Source of the DNA: Takifugu bimaculatus
Taxonomy: Eukaryota; Chordata; Actinopteri; Tetraodontiformes; Tetraodontidae
Assembly: GCA_004026145.2 (NCBI GenBank)
Contig: CP034988.1
Coordinates: forward strand, 11,790,052 to 11,854,051
Reading direction: 5' to 3'
Length of the DNA: 64,000 nt
In this document: positions 1 through 13,536 of the stretch, in pieces
Layout of the letters: every line of letters begins with the position of its first letter
How positions within the stretch are numbered: the first letter of the stretch is position 1
Position numbers and translations under genes: made by a program
Notes under the pieces: model-generated
What the model was told of the DNA's origin: nothing
Databases searched by the model: none
What the model saw: the letters and a program-made list of their open reading frames with translations, nothing else

Positions 1-131
1 GGTTTGCGTGTGTGAGTGTGTACGTGTGTGCATGTGTGTGAGTACGGGTGACACAAGCAGTTCTTCTGCTGTGATATCACCTTCATTTCACAGAGCCACC
101 TTTGGGTGGCACCACCGCCGTGTTCTCTGCC

Positions 132-3100
132 TCAAGCCACCTCTTTCTCGCTGAAATCAGCAGAGATCTGTGGAAAGATGTTGATCCGATGATGAGCACA
201 ACCACAATTTATCCACAAATCTGATTACAGGAAAGTGAACATTTTCCTTTAAATCCAGATATTCATGGCCCATTGAATGTCAACCCAATTCATTGTGTTT
301 TATCATTTTAAATATTTCATTTAAAAGAACGAAGAATGTTAAAAAATACAATATTTGATAATCGCTTATTATTGGGGGTCTACTGTTTCCCCCTAGCGGC
401 CAAAGATTTTATAACACATTTTAAGGGCGGCATTGCTTTTATGGATGCACAACATACTCACAGAGATATTATTGAAGCCAGCAGCCATTGGATGATTTTC
501 CACGGTTTGAACCATCACACGGTCCTGCTGCTGTAAACAGGTGAATAAACAGGAATCAGTGGCGGTCACATGATTTTACATGGACAGTTGTGTTTGTTGC
601 AAAAGACCTGGATATCAGAGGAACTCACAGTAGGTTCTGATTCGTACGTTTCATTACTGAAACCAGCTCCAGCTGACGACGGGAGTGGTGACGAGGGAGC
701 AGCAACGGCGTCTTGGCGGGTTCGCAGGTAGTAGACCAGCAAGGCGGTCAACGTAGCAATAAGGAGCAGGACCACGATGACGGAGGCTGCGATTCCTCCA
801 GCATTGTCTGGCTGTTTTGAGCCTACAGAAAACAATCACCATTTAGTGTTCTGAGTGATAACGACAGCTGGCCTGTAAAGAGTGGCTTATTAGCAAAGTG
901 GGACATGAGCAGGACTGGAAACCAGTTGGTTAAACTTGGTGACATTAAAAAAAATCATCCTTATTTTATTTAAAGCAAGTTTTGGGGGAGACACTAATTT
1001 CAGATTGTAGTCACAAGTCTAATGGGCCACACTAGGTCCTGTAATTCTAAAAATCTCCATAAATGCACAAAATTAATGGAATGAAATTCTCTTGTCCTAT
1101 TAATTACTGGAAGAACTTATGTACGTATGATAAAGACATCATACGCAACCACTCAAAGGTATTATATTTACCAACCAACCTAATAGGCATGTTTTTGGAC
1201 TGTGGCAGAACCCCAATAAATGTTAAAACAAGAGAGAAAAACATGACCAGCACCACTGCAGAATGAAGAAACTAATAACAACCCTTTTTAAATCTCCTTA
1301 AAACATCGGCGTGTATTAAACCATCCACCTGCTCACGCCACCGGTGCATCTTACCTGGTTTAGGATCCACGAGCTGATCATCACAGTTGACTCCGGTTGT
1401 GTACTCGATGTCATCCAGAGCAACGAAACCCGATGCTCCTTTGATTCCTTCTAATACAATCTGATGAAAGCCAGAATGCATATTGATGGATATTTGGTCA
1501 ATCAGGATCTGAACACATCTGTCTTTCCTCCTCCTTCCCATCATTGCAGGTGTCCACAGCACCACAGTGAACATCAAGGACGCTACATGGTGCTGAAGGT
1601 AAAAGCTAAGAGTCTGACCTGGTATTCTTCAGGAGATATGATGTTAATGTCAAAGCGTTTCCATAGGGCCCCCACTTCAGTCACCACCAGCAACTCCTTT
1701 AAATGTCCTCCAGTGATCGTCCACACCTTCAGCGTGCTGTCCGCTGCGTTTATTAGACAGAATGTGGGTCTGTTTGACTTCTATTGGGTGGAAATGTAAG
1801 AATTCTAAATGTGGGAATTATTGTGGAGCAATGAACCTTACATGAGTGTGGCATGAAAGCCCAGAATTTGAGGCAGGTGCCTTTGGATTGGGGGCAGGTG
1901 GGGGCTGAGCAAATGTGCGTTTTCATGGATTGCTGTTCGGTTGCTGCTCGACAGGAACAGGAAGTGACCTGGACAAAGGATGGGATGAATATTTTAAAGC
2001 ACGGTGTTGAACATTAACATACATTAATCCTCTGATGGTCGTGCTGAGGTGGTTTACCTCTTTCTGTGCCCAGAGTGTGGTCCTCATGTGGGACGGGGTA
2101 GTGTTTCTCTAATTCGGAGCTCGTCAGTTCCCAGTCCAAACTGTCCCTGTTCATATTTTGAGTGTTGCTCCACGTACACAACCCTCTCTCCAAAGTGCAC
2201 GTAGAATCTGACACAGTTAACACAACAAAAAGACCTTTCACTCTGCGCTGCACTGTAAAATAAATGTGGCTTTTTAAGACATTTTGTCAATACCACATGA
2301 AATTGCCAATAACAATAGATGTTTTTTGGAACACGTGACCAAGAACATAAAACTGTTATCATTGTGTGTTTATATCCTTTTTTTGGGTTTGTTTTTCCTG
2401 TTTCTAGCTAATCTCTCTCTTTTTTAATCATATGACCTTGTTATTTGACTAAATATGAGGTGCTTAAAAAATAAAGGTAGAGTTACATTAAATTTTTAAT
2501 TTCCTATCATCATGCGTGTGATCGTGCCTGTCTGAATTACTTAAAAATAAAGATGAGGTTAGAAATATGCAAAATTGAATTTACCTTTATTTTAAATTCA
2601 AAAAATTAAAATACAAAATAAACGGAACATTAAGTATACATTTTAGAAATAACTCATAGCTATAAACTCCAGCGTTACAATGTCTCCACCTAGTGGTGAA
2701 CTGGCGTCATGACAACTGAGTCCAACCAGCGCCAACAATTATGACTTTTGTAGAGATAACAGCCTGACATGTGACACCAAATGCATAGGCAAACTTACTG
2801 CAGTGCCAATCTGAATTCAGGGAGATAATGTTTATAGTTGTAGGCAATCTCTTGAGATATCTTGAGATATGCAACTTTAGAGATTCACAATCACAAAGGC
2901 TTACACATTAACTGATTTTTACTTATACAACAGCACCACTCCCTTGCCCTTTCATTGCCTGGTAACAAATATGCATATTGACTCTACTTGAATTTGGAAA
3001 CACAGAACCTTTGGTCCTTTTACAATTATAGGTTATATTTCTAGTAGCACCTCATCCAAGGTGGTACCAGATCAATGCAAGTTATTCTAAAAGTCACATA

Positions 3101-6100
3101 TTTTCTTAATAAACACAGATTTTTGATACATACCTTGACGTTGACATGGGTGAGCTGAAATAAGGATGTCGTCAACTGCAACGTAACTGTCTTTGCCTCC
3201 AGCTCCAGTCACCTCAAACTCCAACTGTGGAGCAGAATAAATGTTCCAAGTCACCTAGGTTAAGACTCTGTGCATGAAATGATGCTGTCAATAGCCAGAA
3301 AAAGCCGCAGAATGAACGGCAGAATGAACCTGCCAGTTCTCGCCCCCGCTCGAGATGTTCCCGCTGGCGTGGCGCCACATGTCTCCCTGATTCAGACTGT
3401 TTGAGAAGATCTTTTCCCTCCTGCCGCTCAGCAGCTTCATATACAATGTCAGCGAGCCTGCAGAAGTATCCAGGTGTGAAGCTCATTCGGTATTTTCTAT
3501 CACCACTGATTATGTGTTTACATGTGATCTCACCAGGAGTCTCTCCTCCCATGTAATACCAGAACTGGACGCACTCTGTCTTGGCATTTCCAGGGTGTAC
3601 GGGAGAGACAAGGACTGTGGTTTGACCAGCAGAAAGAATATCGGCTCTGGCCATCATGTAGAAGCCTGTACCGTCAACAGGGCAGGGAAAGATCACACTT
3701 GTCCTTTCCTGCAGCATGCAACATGGTATACCTCCCCCCTGATGGACTTTCCCTCACCCATAGACGTCTCCAGAGTGTGGTCAGTCCTGGGTCCGATACT
3801 TGAGCTTGTGTGTCCATTGCGGTGAAGCCACAAAACATCACCTGAGCTCGTGAACCCGCAGCGCTGATCTTCAAAGGAACACATCCTTGGGATGGCGCAT
3901 TCCCGGTTCACAAAACTCACGTCGTCAATGGCCACACGACCATCGAAACCAGAACGAATCACTTCAAAAATCAGCTGGAAGTAGTCACGAAAATATCAGC
4001 AATCCAGAAGAATTTAGGCTGGGATGTTCTTTAGTGATTTCAAGGCGCATTTGCAAACCTGAAATTCTGTAATCTGGGCCGGCACTGGGCAGTGCGCTTC
4101 ATGCCAAAGGTTGCCGTGCGCTCCACTGCGGGTCCACAGGAGCTTCTCAAAATCCACTTTGTCTGCCAGCTTCACATTCAAAGTACCTGGACGAGATGCG
4201 CCACTTTAAAACGCCGCGCTCTGCGGCGACCTTCCCCCTTAACCCCCCCCCGTCCTTACCTGCATCCGGCCCATACAGCTTGTAAAAGAAGGACAGGCAG
4301 TATTCTGTGGAGCGCGGTGGCTGCGTGTAAGAAATTAGCCGGCCGGAGAGGCCTCGAAGAGAGGGACTCCACACGTCCACGGTGGGGCTCCTGCCTGGAC
4401 GAAGGCAAAAAGCCCAGTCGGCACTTTTTCATGGCTTTTCACAAGTAATCTTGGTTCTTCACTAAATAATATTAATACATTTTTTAAAAAAAACAATACG
4501 CTTGTAAAAATACCAAAATAAATACTCTCCATGAGATCATGTGGAAAACTGTATATTATTTTAATATTACTGTTGTTTTGATCATTTCATTTTCCTGCCA
4601 CAGAGGCTAAGAAGTACTCATTTTAATATTTACTACACATTTAACCTGTATGTATATCGTATGATTTTTTTGTCCTTTTAAATAAACCTACCAATCCCGA
4701 TGGTGTGGTCCATCCCACGAAGCAGCGTCCAGTCAAAATTGTCGCTGTTGTCTTGATACCATCCACACAGATCATCGTCAAAGTTACACGAGAGTCCTGG
4801 GCGATGAATAAATCACATTTAATGAGGTGATGTATGAATGTATACAACTGTTACCCAAGTGTCTACTCGTGCTTACCGGTAGGAGAAAGCGGAAAATATC
4901 CGGCGTAACAGTTTAGAAAGCTGACGTTTCTCACTTTGATCATTGTCGGAGGGCTGAGTTTCACAGCGCGGGCCTCGAACGCCAGCTGGGAAAGATGGAG
5001 TCGATCCAACCCGTCAGGAAAGATTTGTCCAACACCAAGCAATGAAGTTCAAAATAAATTACATATACTTTCTTTTCCCCCTAAGAAAACGTTTTCAAGG
5101 AATGCTGGAGTATTTAGACATTGATGTTTTGGGCTGACCTGGAAGCGGTGTTTCCTGGCTCCAATAGTCAGGTTGACCTGCTGCCACGCCTCCCCCTCCG
5201 TTCCCGTCTTTCCGATGAATTCCCACAGTCCCGGCTGCAGGCCCAGCATGCTGTCAATCACCCTGACCGACAGCTCACCTGCAGCACCCACATGAAAAAA
5301 AAATCACCCTTTTGAAAACATAAACAGCCATAAAACACGTCAAACCGGTTACCGATATGATCTAAATTCCCAGTTAATGCAAAATCAAAGCTCAGGGTGC
5401 AGGCTGGGCCAGTGGGGCCCAGGAGAGGGGTCCGGGTCTGGGCCTCGGTCAGCTGCTGGCCTGAGGCTTCCACTAGGTACAGGTACTCCTCTGCAACACA
5501 CACCGAGACAAATATGAGCGATATGATTAATCACTGGGTGGGAGTGAGACAAGATAATGGAATGAAAATGTTGTTTTACCTTTAGATGTAGAATTTTTAT
5601 ACAGATCCCAACCTTGACTCCCGATGCTGGTGTCAGTCCAGCCTGAGCTGCCCTCCGGGTAGGAAAAGTCCCCTGCGAGAAGAAGCAGGAAGTCAGCTTT
5701 AAAGCTACTTCCTGTGTAGATATGTAGAAGTAATTGGAGTGGAAGATGGAACCGGGCGGCAGACACACCGCACTTGGCTTCGTCCTCTTTGTGTGCGCAG
5801 TCTGGTGTGAAGTCACACATCTTGTCTGCTTCCACACATGGATTTTTTGGAGGTTTGGGGAATTCTGCTAAGGTGTTATTTTCTGCTTAAGAGGAACAAA
5901 GGGGGATAAAAACAGGGCCAATGCTTAAAGCCAGGATTAAAACTGGGATGATACTTTTAAAAACTGGTATGAGAGTGTTACCAGATGCTTTTCTGCAGTC
6001 GGGAGACAAACGAATGCTGTCTATGGCGATACCTCCGTATGAAGAATCCCTGATGGCTGCCATTATTACGATCTGAAAGGACACAGCGAGATGTGCAGTT

Positions 6101-9100
6101 ATCCTCGTATCCTGGTAACCACTAAACAGCTCCAGCAAGCTTAACTGTCTTATTGCGGAATCATTTTCATCGGTCACCGATTGGTTTCAGTACAACTGAA
6201 AGATTCATTCTAAAATAATTGAAGTCTTACAAGGTCAGAGATCGTAATTTAAACCGTGGGTTGATCTTCTGACCCAGTTCCATAGAAAAGACTTACAGAA
6301 CTGCACAAACAGCCTTTTCTGGCCTCCCTATTCACTTAATAAATGTGGACATTTGCCATCACTTGTGTTTAGAGTGGGTTGGGAAATTTTGTCAAGGATT
6401 AGGTCACAATTTCAGGACTTTGAGACTTGCTGGACCTCACAAGTGCAGTTAAATACCCTTGATGGACGTTGGTGTCAGTATGTCATGTTTGTACAAAACA
6501 CAAAAAGTGAAAAAAAGTAACAAAGCGAAACCTTACTTGGAAAACGGAGCTGGTGACGATCTCCACCTCAGCTTTGACCCAAACGTCGCCTAAAGCTCCG
6601 CCCCTCTCCCACACTGGGTAGATTTTACGATCGGCCACCAGCACCGTCAGACCGCCGGACCTTGGCCCGAACTGATGGGTGTACATAACCATCTGCACAA
6701 GTACAGAAAACTCTTTTTCTGGGACTTTTTTCTGTTTCATGGACTCAAACAGAAAGACTGCATTAAGATATTTAGTGCTTTTGCACTTTAGTAATTGAAT
6801 TTTTTTTTCTAATTTACAAGACAAAAATGGACAAAACAAATGCAAATCTACAGAAGCACTGTACTTAAGTTTCTTTTTGCACACAATGCTAAAGTTCACA
6901 ATATATTCATTACTTTTACTCTCCAGTATTCATTCAAAATATTTTTTTAATTTTAAATTCTCCCTTTCAAGTCTGAATTAAACAGAAATATTTTTGAATT
7001 CAAAGCAAAGTTTGAGAAAAGAGTGAAGAGTGAAGAGAAACAATATAGAAAACTGACTGAGAAGAGTTAAAAACAGTTAAAGTACCTTAGGAAGCAATTG
7101 TGCACATTTATTGCTAGGAAAATATTTAATATCTAACTGGTATTTAAACTTTAGCATTGTGATTTTTACTACAGTAGTTTTTTATACAACGGATGACTGA
7201 CCTTGCAAGGATGGGAACTATTTGTTGGTTTCAGCCGATGACTCTGGAACGAAGCCCAGTCGTTCGAGAGACCGGCATCAGGGACGGTGACATATAAGAA
7301 GTGACCTTCATTAGAAACAATAATTGTTAATATTGATACAGATGCAGGCAGAGCTGCTTACACACGCTGAAACATCAGCATTGTTTCACACCTGTCACAC
7401 TGTTGTTGGAATGATCCCTGCCGGGTCCCTTCCGAGGGTCGGAGAGGGAAATGTTCTCCTGATTGGTCCTGATCCATTTCAGTTTGGAGAGGGTGAGTAG
7501 GTTCCATTCACAGAGGCCCTCGTCAAAATTACACAACCCTCCTGCCGATCATAAAATAAAATATTACCTGAATACAAAGGTACCTAACAACACAACTCAA
7601 GGGTCAAGACAGAAACATCTTCACTGCCCCCTGGTGGTTATTTGTGGAACATACATCCTGTTTCTTTTACTGTCTCATAAAGACCAGAGCTTGTCTCCAT
7701 TCAGTCTTTATGGACAGAACACAGAAAAAAACTAGAGTGAAAGTCTGAAGAAGATTTTAAGGTGGATCTCCCTATTATTTTTACTCTTCTCTGCAACCAA
7801 ATGCAACTCTTTAAATGTACTTAAAATATGAAATGCAAATCTGTATTTTGCCATCTGTCATATTCGTGTCATTCACCACAGCTCAGTTCATCTGTTCCGT
7901 CCCCGCAGTCATCTGTGCCATCACAGACCAGCCGTTTTTCCACGCAGACCTCATTGGTACACCTCATCGTGCCTGCTGGACATTCTTCACCAGGAGAAGG
8001 CGCTGATGATGTTCGAACAGAGAAATAAGAAAATCATCAGTCACACACTCCTCAAACCTCTGCAAACCTGTTTGATCGATTCAGATTAAAGTGAAGACCC
8101 TCCTGTCTTCATGTGATGGGACTCACAGGGAATAGCGCAGTCTAAGAACTCCAGCTGGTCGATGGCCACGTCTCCTCTTTGGCCCAGGGAGCGTTGGGAG
8201 TGAAACTGGATTCGAAAAGCTGTGGGAATACGGCCTAGAAAGATGTTACCCTCCCTCCAGGCTCGGATACTGGTGGCCTCAGGACGCCACACTACGGCCT
8301 CAGTCGCGTCCGGGTAAACAATGGAAGCCCACAAGGGTGTAGAGCCCAGACCTGTCTGACCTGATAAGAGGCATTATTAGCAGGACGGGCTACATTTGAC
8401 ATCTCTACAGCCAAACAACGGCCTCTACCTGAATCCCACAGGAAATATCTGAGACGCAGGCGGCATGTTGCTGAAGACTCTCTCATTGTGGGAGATATTA
8501 AGACGGCTGTGCTGCCATGTTGCGAATTCACCTCACTCACACCAACAAACGAACCTGCGGGGAGGGAAATGCGTTTTGTTTTTTAAGTTTTCACCTCGGG
8601 TCTTGAACATATTGAAAATTCCAGGATTTCCACTATTTCCTGTTTCCACTGTTGAATCACTCTGCCTGGCCCCCAAAAAGTCGCCACCAAAGAAAGGCCA
8701 CGCGCTCCAATATTTCACTGGACCTTCAGCTTTGGCTAACGCTCTGGCATTTTTATTTTCATTTCACCAAGATCATTTACGGATGATGGTAGAGTCGGAC
8801 CACTGCGTAAAGCCTTCTCCAGCAATTCCCAAAGATTCTCAATGGGGTTAAGGTCAGGACTCTGTGGTGGCTGATCCAGGAAAATGAAATGTCTGTGAAA
8901 ATGATGTCTCATGTTCCCCGAATCCGAATTTGCTCCCAATGAGTCCTGGCGTTTTGGAATCTGCCCGTGCCATCAGGGAAAGATCAGATCCACTGATGCA
9001 ATAATCTGGTCATTGGGTATATTCAGGTGTTCTGCTGACCTCTGACCTCTTTGGTCAGATATTGTTGCTGAACCTGGACCTGACCATCTGTAGCCCCCCC

Positions 9101-11390
9101 AGATCAGAGCTCTGCCCCCACAGGCTGGTACAGTCAGCAGGAAGCAGGATGCCTCTCTTCTGACCCCGATGCTCCCATGACTCTGGAACAGGGTCAATCT
9201 GGACTCATCAGATCACATGACCGTTTTTGGAGTCCAATCTTTATGCTCCATAGCAAATCAAAATTTTCCCCCCAATTAGTGATTAGAGGTTATTCTTAAG
9301 GCCACACAGCTGTTCAGCCCAATCCCTTGGGTCATCTTCCCTTTGGACGTGTGGAAATGCTCTTACCTGCACAATAAATATAGACCCTAATTCTACTGTT
9401 GTTTTTCTATGGTTCAATTTCACCAAATGATCAAGCGATCGCTGATCATGATCATTCTGGATTTCCTTCTCGATCCCAAAGACGATGCTTTCCCACTGTC
9501 CTTCCAGATTTTAATCATGTGTTGAACAGTCCATAAACCCCTTTAAGTGGTTTCTCCAACCTCCTTTGATGTTTTCTCTGATGCAGCCTTCTCCAACTTA
9601 CATTTTCTACATCCTTCAACATGGTTATTTTAAAACTCTGAAGCAACTCAATTGGGGTTAAAATTGGGGTTTTGCTAGCTGAAACAGTCACTCATGCAAT
9701 GATCAGCCAGTAGGAGGTTTTTACTTATTTGCTTTTTTTATGTACAATCATAAACGCCAAAAAATTTTACTTTCGTGAGAAAACGCTTGTACCAAATCAA
9801 ACAGAATATTGTTGAAATGAATTTAAATGTGTTGATGTGAGAAGCAGATGAAAACAAAAGGCGACTAATGCCGACTGTACCTGTGGCCGTGCCGATGGTG
9901 TAGTCAGAGGACGGGCCGCTGTCTGGCAGCGTCTCCCCCCTCTGACGTCTCTCCCAGCTGTAGACTGCTGCATTCAGGGACGTGTCTTGCCATCCGCACA
10001 ATCCTGCATCCTCAAAGTCACACTTGAAATCTTTACCACTGTATCCTTGTGGGGCAAAAAACACAAGTCCACAATCAAACTTCGAGTCCCAACTTTCCTA
10101 CAAATGGTACAAACTTATTAATGTGATGCTTAAAAGACTGATTAACTGGTGAAACTAGCTGATGCTCTTTGTATATTTTACATGTGGGTAGCAGAAGAGG
10201 AATGTGGTCAAAAGACAGCAAAACTCCTCAAGATTCAATCCTTAATATACTTCAAATAAACTCACCACAGTCATTTTCATCACTGCAGTCAGGTGCCTGA
10301 CACACAAAGTTACATTTCTCTTCCAGATTCTGTCTTGAAGAACCAAAAACTGTAAAATAAAAGAAAAATATATGACTAAAAGTAAAGGAAAAAAACAGCA
10401 GAAAAGGACAGATGACTAAAAAAAGAAAAGGATATAGGAGGCGTAGAAAAAAAACACTACTTAATCACTCAGTAAAATTGTGATAGTAAAATTTTAAAAA
10501 CAAATGTACTGTTCCTATTGACCAATATCCCAAAATGCACTTTAAACATTACCAAAAATGCCTCAGATTAACCCCCAAGGTTAAAGTTTTCATCTTCTTA
10601 AAATAAAATAAAATAAAAAGTCAGAAATAAATCAGTTTATTGAGTCCCAGACATCCTGCTTTCACCTTTAAAAAACATCTGACCTCCAATTTAAAGAAGC
10701 TTCTTTTAATAGGAACTTTAAAAAGGAAGTTTCCAAATGCCTCTGTGGGCTTTATTTTGAATTGTTTTTCAATTTTCTCAAGATTTCAATAATGGGAGAG
10801 GAGGGAGGTGAAGCTTTTCAACTCCACTGTCGCCGGCGGTAACTAGACGAGCACAATAATAAGGTTTAAAAGTTTCCATTGTTGCTCAAGTTTTAAAGCT
10901 GATTCTTATCAGAGCTCCAACATTTATGGTGCACCCGTGTCAGTACACAGATGAAAATTAGTCAGCAACTTCAGCAAAAGCCGTCTATCCATCCAAAGTT
11001 CTCTGATTAAGACTGACAGATTTATGTCAGAGGCGTCCTGGAAAAGCACGGTTCCATCCCCAGTTAGATGATAAGACACCGGAATACTTACGGATCATTC
11101 TAGGCTCCTATTTCCACTCAAAAGTGTGCAACGTTTTTATACTTAGAAAATGAATGCAACACACTTTGACCATTGTGAATTTCTCATTTAGAGACATATT
11201 AAATGTGTATGAAACTAATTCTATCTGGGAGCGCCCTCGCTGTTCAACATTCCGGTGCTGAAACAAATGCATATTTTCAAAAGGTGACAAGAAAAAAAAA
11301 AACACCTCAGTTTTAAAGGAATCTGCATGTTTTCTTACCAAAGGGCAGAGCGAGGAAAAGAAGGAAGCTTGAATCCATCCACCTCTTCAT
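132..11390 (-). CDS. mamdc4: MAMDC4-like apical endosomal glycoprotein (MAM/LDLa, type I membrane protein)
   Basis: Multi-exon gene. The first exon (11,390 to 11,339) starts MKRWMDSSFLLFLALPFG, a signal peptide, and ends at GT. Then follow an LDLa-like exon (10,349-10,266, CNFVCQAPDCSDENDC), MAM1 (10,045 to about 8,128), a full six-cysteine LDLa (about 8,005-7,880), MAM2 (about 7,545-5,985), a short LDLa-like exon (about 5,885-5,770), MAM3 (about 5,673-4,880), MAM4 (about 4,800-3,930), MAM5 (about 3,920-3,140) and MAM6 (about 2,200-1,353). MAM hallmarks seen include CDFEDAGLCGW, CNFDDDLCGW, VAIDDVSF and VALDDIEY. The exon at about 835-611 encodes a transmembrane helix (ASVIVVLLLIATLTALLVYY) and a tail with FSNETYESE. 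A possible last exon (167-132) would add ISADFSEKEVA and a stop, but is weakly supported. Such proteins sit in apical endosomes of absorptive epithelia (family knowledge). The domain order and the adjacent PHPT1 favour MAMDC4 over MALRD1. One MAM6 exon (about 1,855-1,975) appears to lose frame in a G run near 1,896. Confidence 0.85.
8700..9260 (-). mobile_element. Tc1/mariner-like transposon remnant in a MAMDC4 intron
   Basis: The minus-strand reading of about 8,935-8,790 contains PPQSPDLNPIENLW, the signature around the third catalytic residue of Tc1-family transposases. The flanking sequence is broken in all frames. Repeat-like sequence may extend to about 9,660, but I could not find clear terminal inverted repeats. 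It lies between two coding exons of MAMDC4 and is a dead fragment. Confidence 0.6.
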
Positions 11391-12170
11391 CTTCACTCCA
11401 CGTCTGAACAGACTGGTTGACTCTGAACTCTCTGCTCCGCTTCTCAAGTCCGTCCTGGACTTTACGTTTTCCCAGAATGCCACGGCAACACAGTAATCAT
11501 AAAGCAGTATCCAGCACACGTCTTCTGCACAGGGCTGACCTGGATGTTGCGCAACATCTAGTGTCGCAGCAGCCAATTCACAGTATCATGAAGTGAGCTG
11601 GAGGCCGTTGATTTCAGAATGTGCTTAACACAATATTCCCATTAGAACAGTGAATGTACACAATCAGCTGTCCACACAATATTGCACATACATTTTTAGT
11701 TCATTTAGTGCCTCTGCACTTCATTCACAATGGCCACTTTCCCCACTTACAAATAACTACATATTAAATGATCATTTCAGTTCAAAGTCAGTAAAATAAA
11801 TAGATTTTTTTATTAATATTTTAATAGTGAAACTGCTTCCTGTCTCAGGTTCTGAGGCTGGTATTTAACAACAGAGGATTTATGTGCACCAAAAAAACAC
11901 ATTCTATAATACAAATTTAGGAGACTATTGTGCAGAAAATCAACCTGACCGTTTATTTACTTTGTCTTGTAAAACGTCACTACATTGAAATGAAATAAAA
12001 ACACTTATACAAACACAGAAATGAAAACGAAGCAATGCTGTGTGTAATTCTCTGCTCAAATCGAGCCTCGTGATTTTAAAAATGGCCTGTTTTGTTAGCT
12101 GTGTCAGTGTTTTAGTCTTGGTGTGAAACGTTAAGTGCTCATTTAGTCCAGCGGCTGATCTGTGGTCAGT
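11391..12170. other. Short MAMDC4-PHPT1 intergenic region
   Basis: This 780-bp interval separates the PHPT1 stop codon from the MAMDC4 start; both genes run leftward. It must hold the PHPT1 3' UTR and the MAMDC4 promoter and 5' UTR. It is AT-rich on the PHPT1 side, with minus-strand AATAAA-type words, for example near 11,990. No further gene was seen. Confidence 0.5.
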
Positions 12171-13536
12171 TCAGTATCCCTCGTTATCCCAGGTCACCTC
12201 ATAATCCGGATACCGAGCCTTCAGTTTCTCAGTAGTTACTGCATGGTTTGCTCGTCCAAACCCCTGAAAACAAACACATTATTGATCTATTCAACTGGGA
12301 AAATAGCCAATACTTTAGCGTACATAGTTCAGAAACAACCAGCCCACATTACTGCAACCTGCAGCTTTAAACTTCCTGGTGTTCTGTAAATATTCACCAT
12401 TTGTAATCTAATCTCACCATTGAGTATCCATAGACATGAATCTTCTTGGCCTGGGCGTCATGTGTGATCCTTCCCCCTCCGATGCATTCGCAGTCTAAGA
12501 TTTCACCTTTTTCCAGCTCCTCAGAAACCTTTTCATATATATCCGCTGCAGGACAAAAAAAGATGACAGTACAGCAATTTATTAAGAAAATGTTATCAAC
12601 TTTTAAAAAAAAAGGTTTTAAGAATGAACCAATCAATGTTGTAATACAGATGAACATTGGAGATGGCACATTGTTTTTCTACCTCCCGTTTCTGGTGTTG
12701 AGCGTGAATGGCGCATGCCCTCGTGGCTGTTGTTATCATACATTTCACAAGTGTTTTGCATTTACCCCTGGTGAATAGTTTATTTACCTCTAGTAAAGTC
12801 ACCTGTCTGGCTCTCTAGTACCTGGCACAGGTGCATCATTCTTGGCATACTGTCCAACTCATAGGCTCAAGAATGCTTTGGGACCAAGCCTGGATCATCA
12901 GGGAGGGTCAAATCCAGTTTTACATGCCGGGTTTTCCCTCCTACAGGTAGGCAACGCTTTCAGGTTCTACCTGGTAGGATACAAAACCTGGCTCGGATCA
13001 AGCCCTGAGGAATTGCTTATCAGAATACAGATTTCTTGGAAATATCGTGGAAAGCTAATTTATTTTGAAACTATTATTAAGCCACATGAATATGCAATCT
13101 AATATTAGCGACTGATGAAAACCTGGAGCATTATTGTTGGATCTCTGGCTGTACTATGGCCACCAGATGGTGCACAGACTGCACCTCGAACGCAACACAA
13201 CCGGTTCAACTCCAGCATTATTGTAGATCAAATTCAAAATCCAGACTGCAGCTCAGGAGGCCATGGGTCTATATAAGACACACGATCTGGATGAGTTTGA
13301 TTGGTGTGTTATCCCGAGTGTTGACGAAGAGAATCGTTTTAGAGTTCGGCTGCTGGTTGTGTTCCGCTGTGCGTCATGACTCTTTCCAGCGGAGACTCAC
13401 CGTGGTACTCAGCCCAGCTGTATCCTCGGACTATATCTACCTCCGAGTCGTCTCCCTCCTCTCTGCTGTGAACTCTGATGAGAACATACTTAAACACGCC
13501 GGACGGGTCGATATCTGCCGGCGGGATGTTGGCCAT
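12171..13536 (-). CDS. phpt1: 14 kDa phosphohistidine phosphatase
   Basis: Complete three-exon gene: 13,536-13,401, 12,545-12,418 and 12,263-12,171, all with GT/AG borders, giving about 118 residues against 125 in human. The protein begins MANIPPADIDPSGVFKYVLI and contains VRGYSWAEYH, CECIGGGRITHD, KKIHVYGYSM and the C-terminal YPDYEVTWDNEGY before the stop. Known family role: a cytosolic enzyme that removes phosphate from protein histidines; the catalytic His of the family lies in the HxxD-type stretch after the first exon boundary and the GGGRI loop binds the phosphate region. The start at 13,536 was chosen because it gives the family-length N-terminus; two in-frame ATGs upstream (13,566 and 13,608) would lengthen it with unrelated residues. 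Its neighbour MAMDC4 lies downstream on the same strand. Confidence 0.95.
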
